64,000 bases of DNA from a candidate division SR1 bacterium. Its GTDB lineage: Bacteria > Patescibacteriota > Gracilibacteria > Absconditabacterales > Absconditicoccaceae. The stretch covers positions 13,533-77,532 of the forward strand of contig JAPLUV010000027.1 in the NCBI GenBank assembly GCA_026397395.1, given 5' to 3'. Of this stretch, positions 11,475-21,454 are shown piece by piece. The position numbers were made by a program, and so were the translations under genes. Every line of letters begins with the position of its first letter. Position 1 is the stretch's first letter. The notes under the pieces are model-generated. The model saw only the letters and a program-made list of their open reading frames with translations. It was not told where the DNA came from and did not search any database.

Positions 11475-12158
11475 ATGAAAAAATTTTCTTTTGTGCTAGT
11501 TTCCGTAATGGTGTTGTTAGGAGTTTGTTCCGCTCACCAACCAAGACTTGAATGGGCAAAAAACAACACTGAAAGCAACCCTATTGTAGTTAGCAATCCA
11601 GAAATCTCCCAAGCATTTTACGGTATTTTGTCTGGTCATGCAGATTATTATCAAATCAAGATGGATACCGGATTCGCCTTGTACGTAAATATTGTAGTCC
11701 CTGACTTACCTAAACAGAGAAGGGATTTTATCGTGGATATTAGAAAAGAAAGTAGTGCAGTCTCTACAAGATTGGATGGAACGAAATTTCAGCGAAGTGG
11801 ATTCTATGAAGAGTTCGCTGGTGATCAATATTTTCAGTGACCAGAATTTAAGCGTCAAGTACCAGCTGGCACGTATAACATCATGGTCAGTAACAAAGAA
11901 AATCAATGAAAATATTCGCTCGCTATCGGTCAGATAGAAAGTTTTCCTCTAGGAGAATCACTCAAGACATTAGTTGCATTACCAGCACTCAAAATACATT
12001 TCTTCAATAAGTCATTCTTTGCTATCTGGCAAGGAAAAATAATCCAATTTCTTAGTTATGGCATACTGTTCCTCATTGCTATCATAACAATCATAATCTT
12101 GATTGTAAAAAAGATTCGTCACAGAGCAAAACATACCCATAAAAAAGGCAAAAAATAA
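11475..12158 (+). CDS. Secreted protein with C-terminal membrane anchor, unknown function
   Basis: A 227-residue protein. Residues 1-22 form a signal peptide (MKKFSFVLVSVMVLLGVCSA). The body is a beta-rich extracytoplasmic domain with two UGA-Gly codons (Q-G-PEFKRQ and Q-G-KYSLAIGQ). A single transmembrane segment near residues 190-210 (LFLIAIITIIILIV) is followed by a Lys/His-rich cytoplasmic tail (KKIRHRAKHTHKKGKK). The order of signal, ectodomain, membrane span and basic tail implies a type I membrane protein. The ectodomain contains VPAGTYNIMVSN, suggestive of a jelly-roll-like fold, but I do not recognise the family. Confidence 0.7.
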
Positions 12159-12183
12159 GCAAACTAGAAAATATTGACTCTTA

Positions 12184-12528
12184 GTGGGATTTCCTTATGC
12201 TATACAGGTAAAATTAATAGAAGAAAATATGGCAAAAATTCTTGAAATTCTAGATGGCGAATCTCTAGATATCCTTATTAAAACGATTCGTGAAGAAAAA
12301 ACAGTACAAGTTGCTGTGAACCATGAAAAGGAATACAGATTACACTTTAACGGAAAACCTGTATTTTCATTTGATGGTTGTAGATGTGGTAAGCCTGAAC
12401 ACAATGCTGTTTCTGGAATCTTAGAGCATATAAATAAAGATCCTAATGCAGTTCAGTGGACAAGAAAGCGGGTTGCCTCACTGATTTCCTTCAAACTATG
12501 ACAAACGTATTTAGACTCTCTTTGCTAA
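12184..12528 (+). CDS. Small hypothetical protein with CRCG motif
   Basis: 100-115 residues depending on the start: GTG at 12184, or more likely ATG at 12229, which has GAAGAAAAT just upstream. One UGA-Gly near the end (FKL-G-QTYLDSLC) extends the frame to TAA at 12526-12528. The centre contains FSFDGCRCGKPEHNAVSGIL, with two cysteines and a histidine that could bind a metal. It sits in the same direction as the membrane protein upstream and is followed by a long hairpin. Family not recognised. Confidence 0.55.
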
Positions 12529-12574
12529 TGCACAATTGATTTCAATTGATGTTTAGTAAGGAGAGTCTCTCTTT
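12513..12574 (+). terminator. Terminator after the 12184-12528 gene
   Basis: The stem AGACTCTCTT / AAGGAGAGTCT encloses a 35-base loop that itself contains CAATTGATTTCAATTG. It is followed by CTCTTT. The 5' arm overlaps the end of the coding region. Confidence 0.55.
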
Positions 12575-12660
12575 ATAATGAAATATACTAGCTATTGCGT
12601 TTCTTTTGCATTTTTCTATACTCTAACTCGATATATTTTTTTTACTAGTAATATTTCCAA

Positions 12661-13167
12661 ATGGCCGATTCGGCGTTAGTGCTTATTGATTATCAGACAG
12701 AATGGAGAGATCCTGAATCTGAATTTTATGTAGGCGACCTCGTAGATATCGTCGCAAGAGTAAATTTCCTTATCGATTTCTGTAAAGCAAGAGGCTACAA
12801 AATTATTTTCACTAAGCATCTTGAGCCGGAATCACCAGACCACTTTGGGCACAATACCCAGATTATTCCAGAATTAAAATTATCAGAAGCCGATGTGATC
12901 ATCGTCAAAAATAAAATTAGCCCATTTTACAAGACGGAGCTAGATCAAGAATTAGAATGAATACATAAAGTTGTTGTCTGCGGTATCTTGACCAATCTCT
13001 GCGTCAGAAGTTTCATACAAGAAGCCTATGATAGAGATATGAAAGTTACCGTTATCAAAGATTGTTGCGCAGCCAATACTCCAGAGAAACAAGAATATAC
13101 ATTTGCAGATCTCAAAGATACAAGAGAAGAACTAGAATTTATCAACTTTGAAGAATTTGTAGAATAA
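12661..13167 (+). CDS. Isochorismatase-like cysteine hydrolase
   Basis: A 168-residue cytoplasmic hydrolase. The catalytic triad typical of the family is visible: Asp in ALVLIDYQ (residue 9), Lys in VIIVKNKISPF, and Cys in VCGILTNLCVRS, which follows a UGA-Gly at 12958-12960. The substrate (nicotinamide, isochorismate or another amide) cannot be told; VKNKISPFYKT and the short length fit the broad nicotinamidase/isochorismatase superfamily. It stands alone between a terminator and nrdR on the opposite strand. Confidence 0.85.
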
Positions 13168-13273
13168 TCGGCAGGATTGCAGAGGATAAAACCAGAAGAT
13201 CTCAGAGGATAAAAAAACAGATGATTGTTATAATCCAATCTTCTGCTATCTTCAGAAAAAAATCATCCGAATC

Positions 13274-13708
13274 CTATTTCACAAAGGCCTGAAAATCTTC
13301 TAAGCTATCAAACGATTTATATACTGAGGCAAATCTAATGTAGGCTACTAAGTCTACATTTTTTAATGCTTTCAAAACATCATCTCCAATTTCTTTGGAA
13401 GGAATTTCTGTTCTATCTGTAGTCCATTCAGATTCCAAATTATTAATCATACTTTCTATTTCTTCATTTTCTATTTTTCTTTTGGCAAACGCAAGCATAA
13501 GAGCTCTTTTGAGCTTGTCTCTATCATACAATTGTTTTTCGCCATTTTTTTTGACTACCAGAAGCTCAGTTGTTCCCTTTCTTTCAAAGGTAGTAAATCT
13601 ATTTTCGCAAAATTCACATTCTCTTCTACGTCTAATACTTCAGCCATTATCGACCACTCTGGAGTCTATAACCTTGGTATCCATATTTTGACATTTAGGG
13701 CACTTCAT
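13274..13708 (-). CDS. nrdR: Transcriptional repressor NrdR
   Basis: A 144-residue regulator that represses ribonucleotide reductase genes in response to ATP/dATP. The N-terminal zinc ribbon is MKCPKCQNMDTKVIDSR, then a GG pair (the second Gly is UGA), SIRRRRECEFCENRFTTFER. The ATP-cone follows (VVKKNGEKQLYDRDKLKRAL to the end). The length matches the family. No NrdR boxes or nrd genes are seen nearby. Stop is TAG at 13274-13276. Confidence 0.93.
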
Positions 13709-13851
13709 TGTTTTCTTGTAAGTAAATAAAGCAATGGTAATAGTGACTAGAATTAAGAATTAGGGGCTTCGCCTATTAGGAATTAAGATTCTTTTAAAAC
13801 AAAGTTCCACCATTCCTCACTCTTAATTCATAATTCCTCATTCGTGGCTAC
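13709..13851. repeat. Non-coding AT-rich inverted repeat
   Basis: GAATTAAGAATTAGG (about 13752-13766) and its near-complement (CTCTTAATTCATAATTCC, about 13822-13839) form a long hairpin around GCTTCGCC. No gene is seen. It could be a dispersed element or a transcript terminus between nrdR and the gene ending at 13852. Confidence 0.5.
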
Positions 13852-16047
13852 TTATTTAGGAATGAGAAATCTCTTATTATAGTAAGTAATGTTCTTCAAG
13901 AATCAAGCGAACCAGACGAAGTCTTCGCCACTGCATTTTTTCATAATTTCATCAGCTTGCTTATTTTGTGTGAAGGCAATCCAGTTATCCATGCCTATTC
14001 TAAAATATTCTTTATTGTCATCGAGCTCCAATCGTTGCTGGATAATATCTTGAAAGGTGTCAGTAACACGATCTATAACTTGTGAAAATTTCTTGAGATA
14101 ATACTCATCGAGATGAAGGATCTCTTGGATATATAGTTTGTTCAAAAAATCTCATTGGACATTGCGTTTGCTATTTGCTTGTGATTGTAAATAGGCACGA
14201 TAGAGAAGAAATCATCGTAGCGTTTCTCTGATTTGTGCTAAGATGCCCAAAATAGCCGCATCAGAATAATTAGCGCTGAGATTGATTTTATTGCCATGAA
14301 TATCATGATAGGCAGTCTGAGCTACTCGGAAATCTATGTTGTACACATTTTCTTTGATATGAAACAAATCATTTGTGCTAAGATGTTTTTTCAACGAAGC
14401 AACAAAAGTATCCTTTACTTGTAAGTGTTGGGCAATACTTCCATACACCGTTTCTATAAATTTAGCTGATTTACTGGTTACCAGATCGGAAACTTGCTTC
14501 CCAAGAAGCGCCTTGAAAGCATCGAGAATTCATTTATGTTTCAGATAGATTCTGATGTCTTTGGGGTTGATGTCTTGGAGAATAATGGCGAGAAAATTCT
14601 CATCAAATGATTTCAATAAATGTGTATTGGAATAAATATTTTTGCTCGTTGGCTTATTTGGTAAGATGAATTTCTGCTTTCCAGCTCTGACATTATCAGA
14701 AGTATATTTATAATAGAATACATTTTTACCATACTGATAGAGGAGTGATCCATAATACATGAGCGTATAATTCTTTTCATCTTTGGTAGTGGATTTCAAA
14801 ATTTCTTGTACTAGTGGCGCTTTAAATAATCTGAGAAAGTAGTTGTCGCCCCTAGATACTCGCAGTCATCAGATAAGGGTAATATAAAAGTTGAGAATCT
14901 TTTCCATCAGTTTAGATTCTTTTTTTATTCTTTCTGGGATTTTGAAACTATCGATATTTTCTACATCTTCACCGATAGAGGACATAAGATCATCTAAATC
15001 ATCTGTGATATCTTCTTGGTCGGCATCTCTAAATAAGGTAATAATATATTTCTGTACTCCAGCAAAAAACTTTTTTTTGAAATGTCTGTAATCCGTGATG
15101 TAAAGCATAAACTCTTCGAGTGGAGATTCGTGTTTGCGAAAACGAACGACGAAGGCATCCAGTATTTTTTTGTCATAGAGTTTTGCAATAATAGACTCTG
15201 TAATCAACGACATATCATTTTCCAAAAACAAATATCTCAACAAAATATCAGCAGGTAAGATATGTTGTAATATTTTATTTTCTTTGGCAGAAAATTTTAC
15301 TTCCGTACTGGTGGCCGATGCATGATCGATAAAATCTTGGAAATCCTGCTTCTTGTCTGATTTCAATTCATCATAAAACAATCGTGCATACATGTCTTTA
15401 TCATTCGTATTGCGGTGAGCAAATACTTTGTTGCATTCTTGATACATAGCCAACAACACAAAAAATATTTCTGTCTGGTTGAGGATAGTCTTTTTGATCT
15501 CCAACAAGAGTTTGGGATCGGCCGTCTCGCCTGTCTGTTGAAATACGAAGGCATAAAAAGAAAAGAAGACATCAATACACCAGTTATAATTTGTTTCTGT
15601 ATTTTGTGAGGGAAATATTTTGACTCTCGAGATAAACACGAAGTGGAGTAAAAATACGGTATACAGGAAGTTGAGATAATATTCAGGTGGATATTTTCCG
15701 AAAATATCTTTGACATACAAGGCAGCTACTAAGCTCATACTATTGGCCATATTTGCTGGCGAAAAAAATCTGTAACCATTGAGACTCGCGGTAGCACAGT
15801 AACTATAATACATATCAACATCCTTAGTTTTGACAGGAATATTCTCCCCAAATCATATTTTAAATTCAAAAGGATCCATCGTTACATCAAAAAGATTCAG
15901 TTTATAATTTTCTACAATCTTTCTATTGATGACAGAAAAAAATTCTTTCGTCGAAATAAACGAAATAAACATACTCGCAGGATTTACTGACTGACCTACG
16001 ATATCGTCGGGGAATAAAGATAAAAGAACTCTTTTGAATAGTTGCAT
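13852..16047 (-). CDS. Large hypothetical protein, 731 residues
   Basis: One continuous frame once UGA is read as Gly. The pieces at 15853-16047, 14869-15813, 14530-14799, 14212-14448 and 13903-14145 all share one phase and are separated only by TGA. It starts MQLFKRVLLSLFPDDIVGQS and ends in TAA at 13852-13854. There is no signal peptide or clear membrane span; it is rich in Lys, Phe, Tyr and predicted helices. A central stretch is acidic (DADQEDITDDLDDLMSSIGED). I do not recognise a domain. It is probably cytoplasmic or peripheral and may be specific to this lineage. Confidence 0.75.
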
Positions 16048-16077
16048 ATAGGCAGCTTACGCTTCTAAAAGCATTTA

Positions 16078-16178
16078 AATTGTTCCGAATTATTCCAAAA
16101 CAATTTATTAATTTTAATTTTTTTAAATTCTAACATTGTTTTGTAAATTAGGAATAATTAGTAAATTCGTAAATTTCG
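16078..16178. repeat. AT-rich dispersed element, copy 1
   Basis: CCGAATTATTCC ... GGAATAATTAG, with an AT-only interior. A similar arrangement occurs at 23266-23362, where the right end is TTTGGAATAATTAGGAATAATTT. The ends are inverted repeats. Confidence 0.55.
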
Positions 16179-16179
16179 T

Positions 16180-16677
16180 CTACTTCTTACTAACAAGAGT
16201 CACTTTATATATCACGTTATCCCAAGTTTCTCTTGGGTTGATATCTCGCAAAACCATTTCATTTCCTTGTGCGTCTTTTTCTACGCCCTTAAGAACTCCA
16301 CGTATGCCTGCAAGCGTTCTCACTCAGGCAGTATCTCCAGTAGTACCAGTCATTTTGTCAAAAAGAACTTTGGAAATCTTTTGGAGTTGAAATGTATTGT
16401 AAAGACTACCATATCATTGATCTGGGGTAACGGTAATAGTTTTGGTTTTTCCTACTTTCATACCAACTACACCATTATCCAGTCCAGCAATAATTTGTTT
16501 AGATCATACAACAAAAGTAGCTCAAGAAGTTTCAAAGCTTGTCCCATCGGGGAATGTACTCGTGTACTGAATAGTTACGGTATCGCCAACCTTTACGTTT
16601 AATGCACTGTTACATCAGAAGAGAAATAATGAACTCAGCATAAGTAAACCAAGTATAGAATAAGTTAATTTTTTCAT
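16180..16677 (-). CDS. FKBP-type peptidyl-prolyl isomerase lipoprotein
   Basis: A 165-residue extracytoplasmic proline isomerase. Residues 1-22 are a lipoprotein signal (MKKLTYSILGLLMLSSLFLF), then a UGA-encoded Gly at 16615-16617 and the Cys to be lipidated, so the lipobox LFGC exists only under code 25. The FKBP core follows: VKVGDTVTIQYTSTFPDGTS, FVVGSKQIIAGLDNGVVGMK, VGKTKTITVTPDQGYG. An insert after the YG is atypical. It probably assists folding of the abundant secreted proteins of this organism; that role is inference. Confidence 0.88.
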
Positions 16678-16785
16678 GTGGTGAATATGGTAATGGATAA
16701 AAAATAGATGATTAGCTGGGAGTCGGCAGCTGGGAGTTGGCAGGCTGATCTTGCAAACTAAGTTCTGCAAGCTAAGTTCTGCAAG

Positions 16786-17199
16786 CTATTTGATCTTTTC
16801 TCCAAGGAATCTTTGCCAAGACGCCTGCGGCGAAGCAACGAAATTAGGATCAGTGTTTTGTTGCTGTTGTGTCGTAGATTGGACATCACCTGTGCTTGTT
16901 TTTTTGCTATTCTCCACAAACTTAATCACATATTCTCAAGGCATGAGCATATTGTTTTCGTGTTGAAGAAAATATTTCGCAAAATCTGATTTCTCGTAAT
17001 GGACGAGGAAATTTTGGGTAAACATCAGTTCTGCCATTTTACTCTCTCTTTGGATAATCGTGTCTTGGATAGTAGTTTCGATAGAGAGATAATTTACATA
17101 TACTCTAATCGCGATCATCATTGCGATAAGATCCAAGACAATAAGTCCATATCTGATGCGGTTGGGAAATCTTCTGAGATAATAACGTATTTCTTTCAT
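16786..17199 (-). CDS. Small single-span membrane protein
   Basis: A 137-residue protein with a basic N-terminus (MKEIRYYLRRFPNRIRYG) and one transmembrane helix (LIVLDLIAMMIAIRVYV). An extracytoplasmic part follows with a UGA-Gly at 16936-16938 and a Gln/Thr/Ser-rich linker (STTQQQQNTD). It ends WQRFLGEKIK. It lies 108 bases upstream of the FKBP lipoprotein and may form an operon with it. Family not recognised. Confidence 0.6.
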
Positions 17200-17436
17200 T
17201 ACAAAAAACAGATAAAGTCGTGCCTATAATGTGCTATTCTCGGTTGAAAAATCAAGGGAAAAATATAGAAACTAATGTACAAAACCACAGGAATAAATCT
17301 AATTATAATGAATTATAATGTGTTGTGACAACAAGTTACACGAAGTACATTACAGTCCTTCCATAGAGGAGGACGTCATTACGCAAAGCATATTACAAGT
17401 AAATACTCATTTTACTAAGTTAATTATATCTTCCAG

Positions 17437-19141
17437 ATGCCAATTCACAGGTTACCAGAATATCTTATCAATAGACTCAAAGCCGGAGAAATTGTCGAAA
17501 GACCGGCAAGTATTCTCAAAGAATTATTAGAGAATAGTCTAGATGCATGAGCAGATGAAATTATCGTAACAATAAATGACGGAGGAAAAAATCTCATAAG
17601 TATCCAAGATAATGGCACAGGAATCGAGCTTTCCGACATGGACTTGCTTTTTGAAAGATATGCAACGTCCAAGATCAATGGCGAGCAAGATTTATATAAT
17701 CTCCAAAGTTATGGCTTCCGTGGCGAGGCTTTAGCGAGTATCGCAGAAGTAAGCAAAACTTCCGTAATCTCTAAAACTGATTATGCAGAAATTTGAAGCA
17801 AATTAACCAAACTAGATGGAAAGACGCATTTAACGCATCAGCCCGTTGGCTTTGCGCATGGAACAATTATTACCGTAGAAGATTTATTTTACAATGTGCC
17901 TGCGAGACTTAAGTTTCTCAAATCATCTCAAACTGAATTTTTTTACTGTTACAACTACTTCGTGGACGTAGTCTTGTATCATCACGACAAACACTTCGTC
18001 TTCAAAAAAAATGATAAAATAATTTTTGATCTCCCACCAACGGATTCTTTAGCTGAAAGAATGTTAGACGTCTTCAAAAAAGACCGATCCAGCAATCTTC
18101 GTGGTATTCTGTATCAGGACGAAAACGTCATGGTTACCTGATTTGTTTCAGACAGTCAGTTACGTTTTTGATCAGCAGAGCATATTAGAATGTATGTAAA
18201 CACCAGACCAGTTCAGGACAAAATCATCAAGAAAGCATTGATGGACGCTTACCATAGACAAATCCACCCAGGAGAATATCCCTTCGCATTTCTCATGGTC
18301 CAAAGCACACCGTGAATGGTAGATGTAAATGTACATCCAAGAAAGTTAGAAGTAAAATTCGCCGATCCAGGCAAGATGTATGAGATTATTTTCCACGCAG
18401 TACAAAAAGTATTAAGCGAAAATAAAGTCGCTTCATCATGAATCGCTTTCACCAATACGCAAATTCCTAATACACCAGTAACCAATAACCAATATACTAG
18501 TAACCAAAATAACAATAATGAGAGCTTATTTAGTGCTCAGGACATAGATCCATTCGTTCATACGCAAAGAACGTTTGAACATACCGAAACGCCACAATTC
18601 CGAAATCAAGAAATCGGTAGCTATACCATTGCAGGACAAATCCGAAATAGATATGTGATATTACAATCTGATGATGCTGTACTTTGAAAAAATGAAAAAA
18701 GAAATTGGTGATGGGACAAATTTACATTCGGAATTATTGCTCCAGCCCTTATCTATAGAGATTCACGAGCTACCAAATATTCAAGAAAAAATAGATCAAA
18801 TTAATGCACTCTGATTTGATTGTTCCTTATTATCAGAAAATAAAATTGTAATCTACGCTGTGCCACAAATCTTCGTCGTATATAGAGTAGATATCGAGCA
18901 ATTATTTACGCATATTTTTTCACTCGAGCAGATTAATTATGATCATATTTTAGATAAAGTCTTTGCAAGCAAGGCCTGCAAGACATCGATCAAATCATGA
19001 GATAAATTATCGTATCAGGAAATGCAACATCTCGTCCAGGAAGGATTTACTGCTATTCCATGAATGTTTGTTTGTCAGCATGGCAGGCCATTTTTCGTCA
19101 GGATAGAGAAGGGGAGTGTGGATAAATTATTTGATAGATAA
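17437..19141 (+). CDS. mutL: DNA mismatch repair protein MutL, frame-disrupted
   Basis: The ATPase half is intact: [20 protein letters not shown], a DA-G pair encoded with [31 protein letters not shown] and the [12 protein letters not shown] strand. The linker is Asn/Thr-rich. Frame 1 runs on to TAA at 18802, but after [17 protein letters not shown] it stops resembling MutL. The next frame supplies the C-terminal domain ([12 protein letters not shown] ... [17 protein letters not shown] ... [20 protein letters not shown]) and ends at 19139-19141. Between them the segment that normally reads LYLIDQHA..ER is absent, including the endonuclease motif. Either a small deletion or an assembly fault at about 18685-18695. 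Confidence 0.85.
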
Positions 19142-19172
19142 AAAAATCACCCACCTAAGTGAATGATTTTTT
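19141..19172 (+). terminator. Bidirectional terminator between mutL and nusA
   Basis: AAAAAATCA ... TGATTTTTT with a 14-base loop. A U-run forms in both directions, so it can end both convergent genes. Confidence 0.6.
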
Positions 19173-19185
19173 CCTTGAAAATATA

Positions 19186-20242
19186 TTATATAATCTCTAT
19201 CTGATATCCTGTTAATTGCGAAGCTAGCTTTACATTGCTTGCTCACTTTCCAATTGCCAAAGCCTTCTGACTTTCTTCGATAGTAACAATCGCTCTATGA
19301 TCCAATAATTCTATATGTTGGATTTGTGCAGGTTTTAAGCAATTTTTGATAAGTAAGATAGGATCGTCAGTAAATTCAACGAAATCAATCTTTTCTCCAT
19401 CAAGCAAGGAAAGTACCGTGTTGATTCTGTCTCCTTTACTTCCTACCATCACACCAACGGGATCAATTTTCTCCTCGTGAGAAGCGACAACAATCTTTGT
19501 TCTCTTGCCAGGAATTCTTACAATCTTTTCGATTGTAATGATTCATTCTTCCAATTCTGGGACGATTTTTCTCTTCATCGAGTTCAGGTACGATTTTTCT
19601 CAAGATTGCTTCAATATATTCAGTTGTCGATTGGGTAATTTCCAATACAATTCCACCCTGTCCTTTGGATATTTGTTTCAATAGTACAAAAATTTCTTCA
19701 CCTGGTTCATACATTCTGTTGGGGATTTGACCTTCGGGTTGCAACACGACTGCGGTTCCCTCGATATCGAGGATCACACTATCTGCATGGACTCTAATAA
19801 CTCTTGCTTTCAATAATTCACCCTGCTTGTTTTGAAACTTCTCATAAAATCTTTCTCTTTCTATTCATTTCAAACTTTGTTTAATCGTCTGAGCGGCTGA
19901 TTGAGCAGCAATTCTAGAAAGTTCCATTGTTGCTGGCGTGACATCGATCAAAAGTTTCTCTCCAAGTTCAGCATCTTTTCTAATCTTCTTCGCATCTTTC
20001 ACGCTTACTTGCGTCTCCTCATCTTCGATGACATCGCAAACTTCAAGTTCTTTATAGATTTTTACGCTACCATCGTTCTCGATATTTACTACGATTTCAG
20101 ATTTTTTAAAATCACCATAATCCTTCTTAAATCCTGACTTAATACCAGCCTTTACAATCTCCAATACTTGATACGGATCAAATTTATAATCGTCCACAAG
20201 TTGCATAATGGCAGCTTGGATGCTCTTTCCATCTAGTTTCAT
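19186..20242 (-). CDS. nusA: Transcription factor NusA, frame-disrupted
   Basis: A transcription elongation and termination factor. The N-terminal domain (20242 down; MKLDGKSIQAAIMQLVDDYK, ATMELSRIAAQSAAQTIKQ) and S1 domain (GELLKARVIRVHADSVILD) are in one frame. The KH domains (KIDPVGVMVGSKGDRINTVL, GEKIDFVEFTDDP) are in the next frame, ending with TAA at 19186. The switch falls at two adjacent 28-bp near-copies (19546-19573 and 19574-19601, 23 of 28 identical). Removing one copy restores a single frame through VPEL.EEGIITIEKI. The usual C-terminal extensions are absent, giving about 345 residues after correction. Confidence 0.9.
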
Positions 20243-20339
20243 CTTATTTTTTGACTAAATAAAAAATAAGCATATTCTACTATGCTCATACCTAAGATAA
20301 GGATTTTCAATTAGGATGCAATAGTTTTTCTATAACTAA

Positions 20340-20368
20340 CTAAGGGCGAGGATTTACCTCCGCCCTTA
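20340..20368 (-). terminator. Terminator of the 20390-20746 gene
   Basis: TAAGGGCG.AGG / CCTCCGCCCTTA hairpin, starting 22 bases after the stop codon. Confidence 0.65.
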
Positions 20369-20389
20369 ATTGATAATCAAATGATTTGG

Positions 20390-20746
20390 TTACATACACA
20401 TTTTTGTTGCCGACATAGTTTCTGTACTTCCTGCAGGGGCACTTTGGATACCTTTAATAACCACATAAAGAGCATATGGCATATTGCTGTTTGTTAGCAA
20501 GAACTTGTGATCGTTATTCTGGACTCTATTGATATAGAAACGATATCCAAAGGTAACAGAATCATTGGCCTTATCCTGAAGTTTATCATACAAATATTTG
20601 TAAGAATAGACATCAAGATAGACACTTTGGTCACATGCTATAGTATCCAGGTTTTCGCGGAGCGCTAAATCCTTTTTAATATTTGGATTAGAACAAGCAC
20701 AAAAAGATACGGCAATAATTACTAATAAAAAAAATCGTGTTTTCAT
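20390..20746 (-). CDS. Small secreted protein, tandem paralogue 1
   Basis: A 118-residue protein with an N-terminal signal MKTRFFLLVIIAVSFCACSN, probably a lipoprotein (Cys at 17 or 19). The body resembles the two upstream neighbours: YSYKYLYDKLQDKANDS, a middle strand, then PYALYVVIKG. It contains no UGA. Each of the three genes has its own TTGACT promoter and hairpin terminator, so they are separate units. Function unknown; they may be envelope or interaction proteins. Confidence 0.7.
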   Translation of the reverse strand: MKTRFFLLVIIAVSFCACSNPNIKKDLALRENLDTIACDQSVYLDVYSYKYLYDKLQDKANDSVTFGYRFYINRVQNNDHKFLLTNSNMPYALYVVIKGIQSAPAGSTETMSATKMCM

Positions 20747-20774
20747 GTTTTTAGGTGTTTAGATCTATGTTAAT

Positions 20775-20802
20775 ATAATATATATTAGTATTAAAAAGTC
20801 AA
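20775..20802 (-). promoter_or_regulatory. Promoter of small secreted paralogue 1
   Basis: TTGACT (20802-20797), 16-base spacer, TATTAT (20780-20775), 29 bases upstream of the ATG. The same TTGACT/16-base layout precedes the two paralogues. Confidence 0.5.
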
Positions 20803-20814
20803 TACGAGAATGTC

Positions 20815-20877
20815 CTATAAATTTGTCAAGAGATCCGTGATGATGGAGTTAGATACGTCCATGTCAGAGTCAGGAAA
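20815..20877 (-). repeat. Relic copy of the 3' end of the HemW-like gene
   Basis: About 60 bases closely match 21907-21968, the last codons of the gene at 21908-23239 (minus strand: CATGGACGTATCTAACTCCA and onward). The match stops at the gene end on one side and shortly before the terminator at 20893 on the other. It looks like a duplication remnant. Confidence 0.75.
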
Positions 20878-20892
20878 ATTTTTATATAAAGA

Positions 20893-20916
20893 AGGGAGCG
20901 CTAAAATCGCGCCCCC
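20893..20916 (-). terminator. Terminator of the 20916-21299 gene
   Basis: GGGAGCGC / GCGCCCCC hairpin, loop TAAAATC. The TAG stop of the extended frame lies at its 5' edge in the minus transcript. Confidence 0.6.
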
Positions 20917-21299
20917 TATCAATAGCAGTATCAAGCAAGAAGTTTTGATCATCACCTTTTTGTTACAGTGAAGTCAGTAGTGACTGTATCAGGTTTGATA
21001 TACAACGTATACTGTGCAACCCTTTCCAATCGATACTCAAAGCTTGCATCACCAGAAGAGGAGAACTGATAACTTACTCCAGCAAGGTCAATGTGTGAAT
21101 CATTACTTTGGTTCTGAAGCCGGTCAAGAATGAACCCAAATTCCTCATGCGTAAACGTACGAGTTTCATAAAAGTCCATTTTATTGACTGTGTTTTGGAA
21201 GCTTGTCTCTTTCTCCCTCCTCTCAGATAGCTTACGAGACATAGAAAAGAGGACAGAAAAGGCAAAGAATACGGCAGCTAAAGTTAATAGATTTTTCAT
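20916..21299 (-). CDS. Small secreted protein, tandem paralogue 2
   Basis: 127 residues if both consecutive UGA codons at 20949-20954 are read as Gly (tail ...VTKRGGSKLLAGYCYG to TAG at 20916-20918); 115 if translation ended at the first. N-terminal hydrophobic segment (LLTLAAVFFAFSVLFS) without a clear lipobox. The core TFTHEEFGFILDRLQNQSNDS ... AQYTLYIKPD aligns with the neighbours. The tail reaching the terminator is odd and is the main doubt about the 3' end. Confidence 0.65.
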
Positions 21300-21317
21300 G
21301 GGTAGTTTTTTTTGTTA

Positions 21318-21345
21318 TTAATACATATATGTAGGCATAAGTCAA
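21318..21345 (-). promoter_or_regulatory. Promoter of small secreted paralogue 2
   Basis: TTGACT (21345-21340), 16-base spacer, TATTAA (21323-21318), 19 bases before the ATG. Confidence 0.55.
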
Positions 21346-21404
21346 CCATATGTTCTGTCCCCATATTGCCCAAGGGATCAAGCCTAAGATTAAAATTTTT
21401 TTAT

Positions 21405-21433
21405 AAAAAAAGAGGAGCGTTTGCACGCCCCAG
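21405..21433 (-). terminator. Terminator of the 21455-21835 gene
   Basis: GGGGCGT / ACGCTCC in the minus strand, then a run of seven U residues. Starts 22 bases after the stop. Confidence 0.75.
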
Positions 21434-21454
21434 AAAGAGATTCAACGGTTGTCA

